From: Acidobacteriota bacterium
GTDB lineage: Bacteria; Acidobacteriota; Vicinamibacteria; Vicinamibacterales; 2-12-FULL-66-21
DNA length: 7,024 nt
Direction: 5' to 3'
Assembly (NCBI GenBank): GCA_013817065.1
Contig: JACDDJ010000237.1
Span: 1-7,024 of the forward strand
Part shown: in pieces, positions 1 through 6,134 of the stretch
Layout: every line of letters begins with the position of its first letter
How positions within the stretch are numbered: the first letter of the stretch is position 1
Program-made: the position numbers and the translations under genes
The notes under the pieces: model-generated
Databases searched by the model: none
Seen by the model: the letters and a program-made list of their open reading frames with translations, nothing else
What the model was told of the DNA's origin: nothing

Positions 1-2
1 GC

Positions 3-41
3 GTACCGCTTGCTGAAATGGATTGCAGAGGCCAAGGGTGA
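3..41 (+). CDS. Possible 3' tail of an upstream gene (partial)
   Basis: Only about 12 codons lie inside the window, reading V-P-L-A-E-M-D-C-R-G-Q-G and then TGA at 39-41. The sole support is that this TGA overlaps the GTG at 38 as GTGA, a common arrangement of coupled bacterial genes. The tail is too short to name a family. The other forward frames are also possible: frame 2 stops at 14-16, and frame 1 stays open to 288. The assignment is therefore weak. Confidence 0.22.
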   Translation, partial: VPLAEMDCRGQG

Positions 42-505
42 CGGAAAAACTTTTCCCGAACGAGATAACCTGGATCAAGACCGCGTTTCTCGCGACATTA
101 ATCGCCGCTTCGGCTGCCGCGTGTCGCCAGGGGATCCCCGTCGTCGATATGGGTCCGCGGCCCGCCCAGGCAGATGGAACGATCAGCGGGACCGTCCGGG
201 GTCCGGACGGCACCAGCCCGCTGGATGGTCGCGTGGTCCAGGTGATCAACGTCGATACCGGCGAAAAGCAGCAGGTCACCACGAATAATGCCGGCGGTTT
301 TACGTTCAAGGTGAAACCGGGCAAGTACGAGGTCCAGTTGACCCTCCGGGAGGGCGAGATCCTGGTGAAGAAGCCGTCGGTCATCAACGTCAATCGCAGT
401 GACGTCGATGCACATGCTGATTTCGTCCTCGGCACGGCGCGCGACCCGCGCCCGCGAGTCAGGCAGCTTCGCGGCGACGACGGGCTCGGCTCCCCGAGGG
501 CGTAG
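38..505 (+). CDS. Small exported/lipoprotein with carboxypeptidase regulatory-like domain
   Basis: This encodes about 155 residues from GTG 38. That start is preferred over TTG 23 because AGAGG (27-31) lies six bases upstream and the GTG overlaps a TGA as GTGA. The N-terminus has a lysine-containing n-region (K4, K14), a hydrophobic stretch (about 15-28) and A-A-A-C ending at Cys29, which fits a relaxed lipobox. Type I signal cleavage is the alternative. After a Pro/Ala linker, residues about 47-133 form a beta-sandwich-like module. It starts G-T-I-S-G-T-V and carries T-T-N-N-A-G-G-F-T-F and P-G-K-Y-E-V-Q-L, the usual pattern of carboxypeptidase regulatory-like (CarboxypepD_reg) domains. This fold is normally a non-catalytic surface or periplasmic module, and no peptidase residues are present. 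The last ~22 residues are Arg/Pro/Gly-rich and outside the domain. The specific role is unknown. The gene is probably not in the downstream operon, given the 89-bp gap with its own promoter-like repeats. Confidence 0.75.
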   Translation: MTEKLFPNEITWIKTAFLATLIAASAAACRQGIPVVDMGPRPAQADGTISGTVRGPDGTSPLDGRVVQVINVDTGEKQQVTTNNAGGFTFKVKPGKYEVQLTLREGEILVKKPSVINVNRSDVDAHADFVLGTARDPRPRVRQLRGDDGLGSPRA

Positions 506-543
506 CCGCCCGGGCAGCGTTTCCATTCGAAGACGGCCCCCCG

Positions 544-592
544 TAGAAACTCAACCCCGCAGCAGAATCTCAGCCCCGCAGTAGAATCCCAA
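544..592 (+). repeat. Degenerate ~19-bp tandem repeat with -10-like cores
   Basis: Two full units, 555-573 and 574-592, match at 16 of 19 positions (consensus CCCCGCAGYAGAATCYCAR). A shorter, diverged unit precedes them (CCCCG then TAGAAACTCAA, about 539-554). The A/T-rich cores TAGAAA (544-549), CAGAAT (563-568) and TAGAAT (582-587) recur at exactly 19 bp. This is the only low-GC patch in the gap between the lipoprotein gene and the membrane microprotein gene. The repeat is seen directly. Whether it is a duplicated promoter or simple slippage is unknown. Confidence 0.6.
582..587 (+). promoter_or_regulatory. Candidate -10 hexamer (TAGAAT), leaderless start
   Basis: TAGAAT differs from TATAAT at one position. 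Its last base is seven bases before the A of ATG 595, so a start site at the usual distance would fall on or next to the first base of that codon. No Shine-Dalgarno sequence precedes ATG 595, which is consistent with leaderless translation. No convincing -35 box is visible about 17 bp upstream. The call is inferred from position and sequence only. Confidence 0.45.
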
Positions 593-594
593 CG

Positions 595-678
595 ATGACA
601 CGCACCTACATCGGCGTCGTGGTCTGCGAGATTGCTGTCATAGCGGCGCTCTGGATCTTCAGCCGCGCTTTCGTCTGA
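595..678 (+). CDS. 27-residue single-pass membrane microprotein upstream of symporter
   Basis: This 27-codon ORF runs from ATG 595 to TGA 676-678, and the symporter ATG follows after a single base. The product starts M-T-R-T-Y and has one hydrophobic segment (about residues 5-22, rich in V, I, A, L, W). It carries a charged Glu12 in the middle of that segment and ends S-R-A-F-V. Arg3 and Arg24 flank the segment at either end. It fits a minimal single-pass membrane protein. Sodium:solute symporters are known to have small membrane partners encoded next to them (for example YjcH/DUF485 with ActP, and YhdT with PanF), but those are several times longer, so the analogy is only contextual. The inferred role is a symporter accessory subunit, or alternatively a short leader ORF that couples translation into the symporter gene, which itself lacks a clear ribosome site. 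It appears to be the first gene of the operon. Confidence 0.6.
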   Translation: MTRTYIGVVVCEIAVIAALWIFSRAFV

Positions 679-679
679 C

Positions 680-2407
680 ATGCACGCGATCGACTGGTTC
701 GTCGTAGCGGCATATCTCGTCTGGATCATTTGGGACGGCCTCCGAAAGACCCACTCGACGGGCGACCTCGACGGCTACCTGCTGGCCAAGCGCAGCCTGC
801 CCTGGTGGGCGGTCGGCCTGTCGGTGATGGCCACACAGTTGAGTGCGATCACGCTGGTGGGGGCCACCGGGCAGGGTTACGCCGACGGGATGCGGTTCGT
901 GCAGTTCTACTTCGGCCTGCCGATCGCGATGATCATCCTCTCGATGACGCTGGTGCCGTTCTTCTACCGGGCGCGCGTCTATACCGCCTACGAGTACCTC
1001 GAGAAGCGGTTCGACTCCAAGACGAGGACTCTCGCGAGCCTTCTTTTTCTTCTCTCACGCGGTCTGTCGTGTGGGGTCATCATCGCGGCGCCTGCGGTCA
1101 TCCTGTCGATCGTCCTCGACTGGAACATCACGCTGACGATCCTGGCGATCGGTCTGCCGACCGCGCTCTATACGATCATCGGCGGCGTCCAGGCGGTCAC
1201 CTGGACGGACGTCAAGCAGATGGTCGTGATTGTGACCGGGGTCGTTGCTGCGGTCATTGCGCTGCTCGTCGGATTGCCGGACGACGTGAGTGTGGGCGGA
1301 GCGCTGCAGGTGGCGGGAGCGGCGGGACGCCTGCATACGGTGGACTTCACCTTCGACTTGTCGCAGACCTACACCTTCTGGTCCGGACTGCTGGGCGGCC
1401 TGTTCCTGATGCTCTCGTACTTCGGCTGCGACCAGAGCCAGGTCCAGCGGTATCTCACCGCCAAGTCGATCGATGAAGGCCGTCGGTCGTTGTTGATGAG
1501 TGCGTACTTCAAGATCCCGCTGCAGGCGCTGGTACTGCTCACCGGCGTCCTCGTGTTCGTCTTCTACCTGTTCAATCAGCCGCCGATGCTATTCAACGAC
1601 AAGCATGCGAAGGCGATTGCCGAGAGCCCGCGCGCCGCGGACTACCAGCAGCTCGAGGCGGAGTTCGCGGCTGCGTTCGTCCAGCGACGGGCGGCTTCTG
1701 TCACCTTTGCGTCTGCCGGTGAGGATAGTGACGGCGCCGCGCGGGCTGCGTTCCATGCAGCCGATGGAGCGATCACGGACATCCGCGCGCGCGCCGCCGC
1801 CCTGGTGCTCGACGTCACTGATGACCAGATGTACAAGGGCAAGACCGGTGACACCCCGGCGCCAGACGTGAACTACGTGTTCCCGACATTCATCACGACC
1901 ACGCTGCCGATCGGCGTCGTCGGGCTGATGATCGCGGCCATTTTTGCGGCCGCGATGTCGAGTATCGCGGCGGAGTTGAACTCGCTCGCGACGTCCACGG
2001 TCATCGACATCTACCGCCGCCACCTGAAACCGTCCGAGACCGACACGCACTACCTGATGGTGTCGCGGTATGCCACGGGTTTCTGGGGTCTCTATGCCTG
2101 TGTCGTCGCGACATTTGCGGCCGGTCTCGGTTCGCTGATCGAGGTCGTCAACCGGTTCGGATCGTTCTTCTATGGATCCCTGCTCGGTGTGTTCGTGCTC
2201 GCACTTGCCTTCCGGCGGGTGAACGGTCACGGCGCTTTCGCGGGCCTCATCGTTGGCATGGGCGTCGTCGCGGTCTTCGCGTTCCATCCCGCGACAAAGG
2301 ACGTCTCATTTCTCTGGCACAACCCGATCGGTGTCGTCGCCGTCCTTGTCGCTGGCCTCGCGGTGAGTGCGCTCACAGGTGGGCGCCGTGTGGAGACCTC
2401 AGCATGA
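680..2407 (+). CDS. Sodium:solute symporter (SSS family), long form
   Basis: This 575-residue inner-membrane transporter has about 13 hydrophobic segments and the LeuT-like core of the SSS family. The first core helix is around residues 42-64 (W-A-V-G-L-S-V-M-A-T-Q-L-S-A), followed by the conserved G-G-V-Q-A-V-T-W-T-D at about 168-177 and F-G-C-D-Q-S-Q-V-Q-R-Y at about 248-258. The helix A-A-A-M-S-S-I-A-A-E-L-N-S at 423-435 aligns A424, S427 and S428 with the Na2-site residues A361, S364 and S365 of vSGLT, so sodium coupling is expected. It is longer than the usual ~500 residues because of a hydrophilic, Ala/charge-rich insert at about 306-397 between two membrane segments. The ATG is one base after the microprotein stop with only a weak upstream purine stretch, suggesting coupled translation. 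Its TGA overlaps the amidohydrolase start (ATGA). The substrate is not readable from sequence. Context suggests an amino acid or other product released by the downstream amidohydrolase; sugars or carboxylates remain possible. Confidence 0.93.
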   Translation: MHAIDWFVVAAYLVWIIWDGLRKTHSTGDLDGYLLAKRSLPWWAVGLSVMATQLSAITLVGATGQGYADGMRFVQFYFGLPIAMIILSMTLVPFFYRARVYTAYEYLEKRFDSKTRTLASLLFLLSRGLSCGVIIAAPAVILSIVLDWNITLTILAIGLPTALYTIIGGVQAVTWTDVKQMVVIVTGVVAAVIALLVGLPDDVSVGGALQVAGAAGRLHTVDFTFDLSQTYTFWSGLLGGLFLMLSYFGCDQSQVQRYLTAKSIDEGRRSLLMSAYFKIPLQALVLLTGVLVFVFYLFNQPPMLFNDKHAKAIAESPRAADYQQLEAEFAAAFVQRRAASVTFASAGEDSDGAARAAFHAADGAITDIRARAAALVLDVTDDQMYKGKTGDTPAPDVNYVFPTFITTTLPIGVVGLMIAAIFAAAMSSIAAELNSLATSTVIDIYRRHLKPSETDTHYLMVSRYATGFWGLYACVVATFAAGLGSLIEVVNRFGSFFYGSLLGVFVLALAFRRVNGHGAFAGLIVGMGVVAVFAFHPATKDVSFLWHNPIGVVAVLVAGLAVSALTGGRRVETSA

Positions 2408-4005
2408 AGAGCAGGAACAAGTTGATCGTCGCGTCATTCGCGTTCGGCGCGATCGTGGCTGCGGCGCCGGTGCCGGTTACAACCCAGTCACCGCAGTACG
2501 ACCTCCTGATCACCGGTGCCACGGTGGTGGACGGAACCGGCTCGCCCGGCCGCCGCGCTGATGTGGCCATCCGTGGCGGGCGGATCCTGTCGGTTGGAAA
2601 GATCGATCGGACGGCCGCGAAGGAGGTCATCGACGCGAGCGGTCTGACGCTGGCGCCTGGTTTCATCGACGTGCACACGCACGCGGACGACATCTGGGAG
2701 CGGCCGAAAGCGGAGAACTTCGTCCGGATGGGCGTGACCTCCATCGTCGCGGGCAACTGCGGTAGTTCGGCCAGTGATATCGCGGCGGCGTTCGACCGCG
2801 CCGCCCAGACGCCGGCTTCGGTGAACTTCGCGACGCTGATCGGTCACAACACTGTGCGCCGCGCGGTGATGGGGACGGCGGATCGCGCTCCCTCGGCCGG
2901 CGAGCTGCAGAAGATGAAGGCGCTCGTATGGAAAGGAATGGCGGACGGCGCGGTCGGCCTGTCGACCGGCCTTCAGTACGTGCCCGGTACTTATTCCAAG
3001 ACCCCGGAGATCATCGACCTGGCCAGGGTCGCGGCGAACGCGGGTGGACTCTATGCTTCGCACATGCGGAACGAAGGCACCGCGCTCGAAGCGTCAGTCG
3101 AGGAAGCGCTCCGCATCGGCGAAGCCGCCGGGGCGCGCGTGCAGATCTCGCACCTGAAGGTCGACAGCCCGAGGCGATGGGGCGCCAGCGGGAAGGCGCT
3201 GGCTTTGATCGACGCCGCACGCAAGCGCCGCCAGGAAGTAGAAGCCGACCAGTACGCGTACACGGCGGCGAGCTCCTCGCTCGGCATCCGCTTTCCATCA
3301 TGGGCGCTCGAGGGTGGCCAGACGAAAATCAGCGAACGTTTGAACGACGCCGCGACCTGGGGTCGGATCAAGGGCGAGATCAAGGAGTTGCTCGCCGAGC
3401 GCGGACTGCAGGATCTGTCATTCGCGAAGATTGCTTCGTATCGTGCCGACCCATCCCTCAACGGGCTGTCGATGGCGGACGCAGCCGGCAAGCTGAAAGG
3501 GTCCACGACTGCCGACGCGCAGCTCGAAACCGCCCGCGACATGATGCTGGCCGGCGGTGCGTCGATGGTCTACCACTTCATGTCCGACGAGGATGTGCAC
3601 CGGATCATGAAGCATCCGTTCGTCGGCTTCGCGTCCGACAGCGGAGTGCTGGTGCCCGGTGCCGGCGTGCCGCACCCCCGCGGCTACGGCAACAATGCAC
3701 GTGTTCTCGGCGAGTACGTGCGAGTTCGCAAAGTGATTACGCTCCCGGAGGCGATCAGGAAGATGACCTCGCTGCCGGCCAATCACTTCCGCTTCAAGGA
3801 CCGCGGAGTCATCAAGGAAGGCTACGCCGCCGACATCGTTCTGTTCGACGCCAACACTGTCACCGACGCGGCGACCTTCGAACAGCCGCACGCCTATGCG
3901 ACCGGCATCCCCTACGTGCTCGTCAACGGGGTGGTCGTAGTGAAGAACGGCGCGCACACCGGCGCCACTCCGGGTGCCCTGCTGAGAAGTGTCGCGCCGA
4001 GGTAA
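2404..4005 (+). CDS. Exported N-acyl-D-amino-acid deacylase-like amidohydrolase
   Basis: This 533-residue metal-dependent hydrolase belongs to the D-aminoacylase branch of the amidohydrolase superfamily, which cleaves N-acyl-D-amino acids to a D-amino acid plus a carboxylate. The N-terminus (K-S-R-N-K, then a hydrophobic run at about 7-25) looks like a Sec signal peptide, implying action outside the cytoplasm. A small beta domain (D-L-L-I-T-G-A-T-V-V-D-G-T-G at 33-46) leads into the TIM barrel. The metal-site set is complete by pattern: H91 and H93 (D-V-H-T-H-A-D), C119 (G-N-C-G), H220 (A-S-H-M-R-N-E), H250 (I-S-H-L-K) and D412 (A-S-D-S-G). P-H-P-R-G-Y-G at 423-429 is also typical of the family. 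The C-terminus returns to the beta domain (G-Y-A-A-D-I-V-L-F-D). GGAG (2392-2395) sits eight bases before the ATG, which overlaps the symporter stop. Dihydroorotase- or peptidase-like substrates cannot be excluded, so the exact substrate is inferred. Confidence 0.9.
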   Translation: MKSRNKLIVASFAFGAIVAAAPVPVTTQSPQYDLLITGATVVDGTGSPGRRADVAIRGGRILSVGKIDRTAAKEVIDASGLTLAPGFIDVHTHADDIWERPKAENFVRMGVTSIVAGNCGSSASDIAAAFDRAAQTPASVNFATLIGHNTVRRAVMGTADRAPSAGELQKMKALVWKGMADGAVGLSTGLQYVPGTYSKTPEIIDLARVAANAGGLYASHMRNEGTALEASVEEALRIGEAAGARVQISHLKVDSPRRWGASGKALALIDAARKRRQEVEADQYAYTAASSSLGIRFPSWALEGGQTKISERLNDAATWGRIKGEIKELLAERGLQDLSFAKIASYRADPSLNGLSMADAAGKLKGSTTADAQLETARDMMLAGGASMVYHFMSDEDVHRIMKHPFVGFASDSGVLVPGAGVPHPRGYGNNARVLGEYVRVRKVITLPEAIRKMTSLPANHFRFKDRGVIKEGYAADIVLFDANTVTDAATFEQPHAYATGIPYVLVNGVVVVKNGAHTGATPGALLRSVAPR

Positions 4006-4023
4006 ACCGGCAATCCGCCGAGG
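4006..4023. other. Convergent intergenic gap with no recognisable terminator
   Basis: Only 18 bp separate the TAA of the amidohydrolase (4003-4005) from the stop of the aminotransferase (complement of 4024-4026). No hairpin followed by a T-run is visible on either strand. The two stop regions share GCCGAGGTWAAC (3996-4007 and 4017-4028, 11 of 12 bases), a 21-bp direct repeat. Transcripts from both sides may therefore overlap. GTTAAC at 4023-4028 gives TAA on both strands. Confidence 0.5.
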
Positions 4024-5133
4024 TTAACTCCTGAGTTCAGAGCCGATGCGGCGCAAGCCTTCGCGGAGGAAGTCTTCGCGTCCGCCGAGCCAGATCCGCA
4101 GATAGCCTTCGAGCCCGACGTGCGAGCCGGGGACGATCAGGGTGCTCTGCCTGGTCCGGACGCGTTCGGCCATTGCCAGGCTCGGCTCGTCGCCGGAGTA
4201 TTTCAACAGTGCAATCGCGCCGGCCTGGGGCTCGCGCCAGGTCACGCTCCAGCCAAAGCTCTCGATCCACTCGCGCGCGATCGGCAGGTTGTGCTTCAGA
4301 ATCTCGCGCGTCCGCGCGTAGCATCGCTCACGATTCTCGGGTTGCACCGCGACTCTCGCGATCCGGTCCGACATCTTGTTCGGACCGATCGTGATGTAGT
4401 CGTGCTGCGTCCACGAGGCCGATGCGAGCTGTGGCGGGCCGACCAGCCAGCCGACGCGCACGCCGGGAATCCCGTAAGCCTTCGACAGGCCGCTCGTGAC
4501 CACCACCCGGTCGCCCAGGCCCCAGAAGCTTTTCGTCCGCGGCCGGCTGATCTCGGCGCCGAGGTAAACCTCGTCGGAGAGCAGCCATGTCCCGGTTTGA
4601 TCGCACCGGTTCGCGATCCGCGTCATCGCCTCGTCGGAAAGAACAGCGCCAGTCGGATTGTTCGGGTTCGACAGGTAGAGGATCTTCGTTTTCGGCGTAA
4701 CCGCCCGCTCGAATTCTTCCCAGTCGGGTTCCCACCCGGTGTCCTGGCAGAGACGAAACGTCGTGACGGTTGCGCCGAGGCTGCGCGCCACACCAGGCAT
4801 CTGCATGTAGTTCGGCGCCTCCATTGCGACGTCGTCGCCAGGACGGAGCTGGCTCAGGGCGACCATGTAGTTCGCCTCGGAGGTGCCGTTTGTGACTTCG
4901 ATGTGGTCCGCCGTCGCACCCGGATAGTGGGCAGCGATCCCCTCGCGCAGCTCGATCGTCCCGTTCGACTGGCTGTAGCCGAGCGGCACGTCGAGGAATG
5001 ACTCGAGATCGAACCCCATCTCCACGAGCTCCCGCAGGGTGAGCGGCCGCACGCCGCTCTCGCTCATGTCGTAGTCGACGACGTTCTCCCACGTCGACTG
5101 CATGCGCTCCATCTCGAACAGTTCGATCGCCAT
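4024..5133 (-). CDS. PLP-dependent aminotransferase, class I/II (fold type I)
   Basis: This 369-residue cytoplasmic enzyme has the full set of fold-type I aminotransferase landmarks. They are N-G-T-S-E-A-N at 82-88 (phosphate region), Y109 in A-P-N-Y-M-Q (ring stacking), N159 in S-N-P-N-N-P-T-G at 155-162, D187 in S-D-E-V-Y, the Schiff-base lysine K218 in S-G-L-S-K-A-Y, R226 in G-V-R-V-G-W, and the substrate-carboxylate arginine R346 in Y-L-R-I-W-L-G. The N-terminus (F-E-M-E-R-M-Q-S-T-W-E-N, then S-E-S-G-V-R-P-L-T) reminds me of aminotransferase-like proteins related to capreomycidine synthase (VioD). I cannot assign that reaction; no arginine-mycin pathway genes are near. It starts six bases after the dehydratase stop, so the two form a leftward operon. 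No strong Shine-Dalgarno is seen. Its stop lies 18 bp from that of the convergent amidohydrolase. The amino-acid substrate is unknown; a generic transaminase or C-S/C-N lyase is possible. Confidence 0.92.
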   Translation of the reverse strand: MAIELFEMERMQSTWENVVDYDMSESGVRPLTLRELVEMGFDLESFLDVPLGYSQSNGTIELREGIAAHYPGATADHIEVTNGTSEANYMVALSQLRPGDDVAMEAPNYMQMPGVARSLGATVTTFRLCQDTGWEPDWEEFERAVTPKTKILYLSNPNNPTGAVLSDEAMTRIANRCDQTGTWLLSDEVYLGAEISRPRTKSFWGLGDRVVVTSGLSKAYGIPGVRVGWLVGPPQLASASWTQHDYITIGPNKMSDRIARVAVQPENRERCYARTREILKHNLPIAREWIESFGWSVTWREPQAGAIALLKYSGDEPSLAMAERVRTRQSTLIVPGSHVGLEGYLRIWLGGREDFLREGLRRIGSELRS

Positions 5134-5139
5134 GTGTCG

Positions 5140-6093
5140 CTAACCCGATGCTCTCTGCTTGCGCAGCTCTTCGAGCTTGTCGAGGCCGATGTTGCCGCCA
5201 CTTACGATCGCGATGGTCGGGCCGGACCCGGTCACGAGGCCGGCCAGTGCGGCCGCGACCGTCGCCGCGCCGGACGGTTCGGCGACGACCTTCGCTTTCG
5301 TAAACAGCCACAGCACGGCGTCGATGATCTGCTCATCCTCCACCGTGATCACATCGTCCACATACTTCTGCGCGTGCGCGAAGGTCAGGTCGCCAGGCCT
5401 CACCGGCATCAGTCCGTCGGCGACGCTCGCGGTCTTGTCAAGGGTGACGGCATGGCCCTGTGCCAGCGACGCCTTCATCGCTGCGGCGCCGGCAGGTTCG
5501 ACGCCGATCACCCGAACTGAAGGATTCGTCAGTTTGATGGCTGCCGATACGCCGGCGAGCAGTCCGCCGCCGCCGACCGGCACCAGAACGGTCTCGACGT
5601 CGGGGCACTGCTGAAGCAGCTCCAGCCCGAGCGTGCCCTGGCCGGCGATGATCCAGTCATGATCGAAGGGCGGCACCATCGTGAGTCCGCGCGCCGTTGC
5701 TTCCTGCTCGGCGCGGATCTTTCGATCGGCCGAAGTGGTGCCGGCGAAAATCACCTCCGCACCGAAGCCGCGGGCACCTTCGACCTTGATAGCCGGGGCG
5801 GTCGTCGGCATGACCACCACGGCCAGTGCGGCAAGCTCCCGGGCCGCGAGCGCCATGGCCTGGCCGTGATTGCCGGACGAGTAGGTCACGACGCCGCGCG
5901 CGCGCTGCTCGGGCGTGAGCCGCGCGACCATGTTGTAGGCGCCGCGGATCTTGAAGGCGCCGCCGGGCTGCATGCTTTCGCACTTCAGCAGGAGCGGCCG
6001 GCCGGCAAGTGCCGTGACGTCGAGGAGCGGAGTCACGCGCGCGATCGTACGCACCCGTTCCGCAGCCTGGCGGATATCAGAAAGGTCAACCAT
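5140..6093 (-). CDS. Threonine/serine dehydratase family (PLP fold type II), no ACT domain
   Basis: This 317-residue cytoplasmic enzyme of the threonine dehydratase/serine racemase family deaminates L-threonine or L-serine to the 2-oxoacid plus ammonia. K48 in G-G-A-F-K-I-R-G-A is the PLP lysine. Y-S-S-G-N-H-G-Q at 71-78 is the substrate/cofactor loop, and G-G-G-G-L at 174-178 binds the PLP phosphate. E-P-A-G-A at 199-203 and S-G-G-N at 298-301 are conserved family sites. The length equals the catalytic domain alone. The absence of the C-terminal regulatory ACT domains of biosynthetic IlvA points to the catabolic type (TdcB-like) or to a serine/aspartate racemase or eliminase. ATG 6093 is chosen over in-frame starts up to 6261 because family homology begins V-D-L-S-D-I-R-Q-A-A, and because TATAAT lies just upstream of it. 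The extra 56 codons would be non-homologous and would overlap the promoter region. It is first in an operon with the aminotransferase. Confidence 0.92.
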   Translation of the reverse strand: MVDLSDIRQAAERVRTIARVTPLLDVTALAGRPLLLKCESMQPGGAFKIRGAYNMVARLTPEQRARGVVTYSSGNHGQAMALAARELAALAVVVMPTTAPAIKVEGARGFGAEVIFAGTTSADRKIRAEQEATARGLTMVPPFDHDWIIAGQGTLGLELLQQCPDVETVLVPVGGGGLLAGVSAAIKLTNPSVRVIGVEPAGAAAMKASLAQGHAVTLDKTASVADGLMPVRPGDLTFAHAQKYVDDVITVEDEQIIDAVLWLFTKAKVVAEPSGAATVAAALAGLVTGSGPTIAIVSGGNIGLDKLEELRKQRASG

Positions 6094-6105
6094 GGAGATG
6101 GCGAA

Positions 6106-6111
6106 ATTATA
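6106..6111 (-). promoter_or_regulatory. Consensus -10 box (TATAAT) for the dehydratase operon
   Basis: The complement strand reads a perfect TATAAT whose last base is 13 bases before the A of ATG 6093. A start seven bases downstream would be the A at 6099, giving a leader of about six bases with no ribosome site, i.e. nearly leaderless. No good -35 is seen around 6129-6135, which suggests activator help or an extended -10 type. One arm of an inverted repeat (6135-6142) abuts this region. Confidence 0.55.
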
Positions 6112-6134
6112 GCGGCGATTGCGGTGGCAGATCC

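Noticed and set aside
10..288. Forward frame 1 reading L-K-W-I-A-E-A-K-G at the left edge as a gene.
   Set aside because: The first few residues look protein-like, but the frame soon becomes Arg/Gly-rich shadow of the lipoprotein gene. A frameshift cannot be judged without sequence to the left.
506..540. Possible terminator after the lipoprotein gene (GCCGCCCGGGCAGC).
   Set aside because: The self-complementary core has no loop and is not followed by a T-run, so it does not form a convincing intrinsic terminator.
2928..4034. Long open frame (about 368 codons) overlapping the amidohydrolase in another forward frame.
   Set aside because: Arg/Gly-rich low-meaning translation typical of shadow frames in high-GC genes; the amidohydrolase frame carries all catalytic motifs.
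4556..4570. A 15-base string identical to 3994-4008 (GCGCCGAGGTAAACC) inside the aminotransferase gene.
   Set aside because: It lies within well-conserved coding sequence (complement encodes the L-G-A-E region after S-D-E-V-Y), has no matching second boundary or mobile-element signs, and is best taken as chance in GC-biased DNA.
4120..5001. Long plus-strand open frame opposite the aminotransferase.
   Set aside because: No recognisable motif, Arg/Ala/His-rich composition, and fully explained as the antisense of a conserved PLP enzyme gene.
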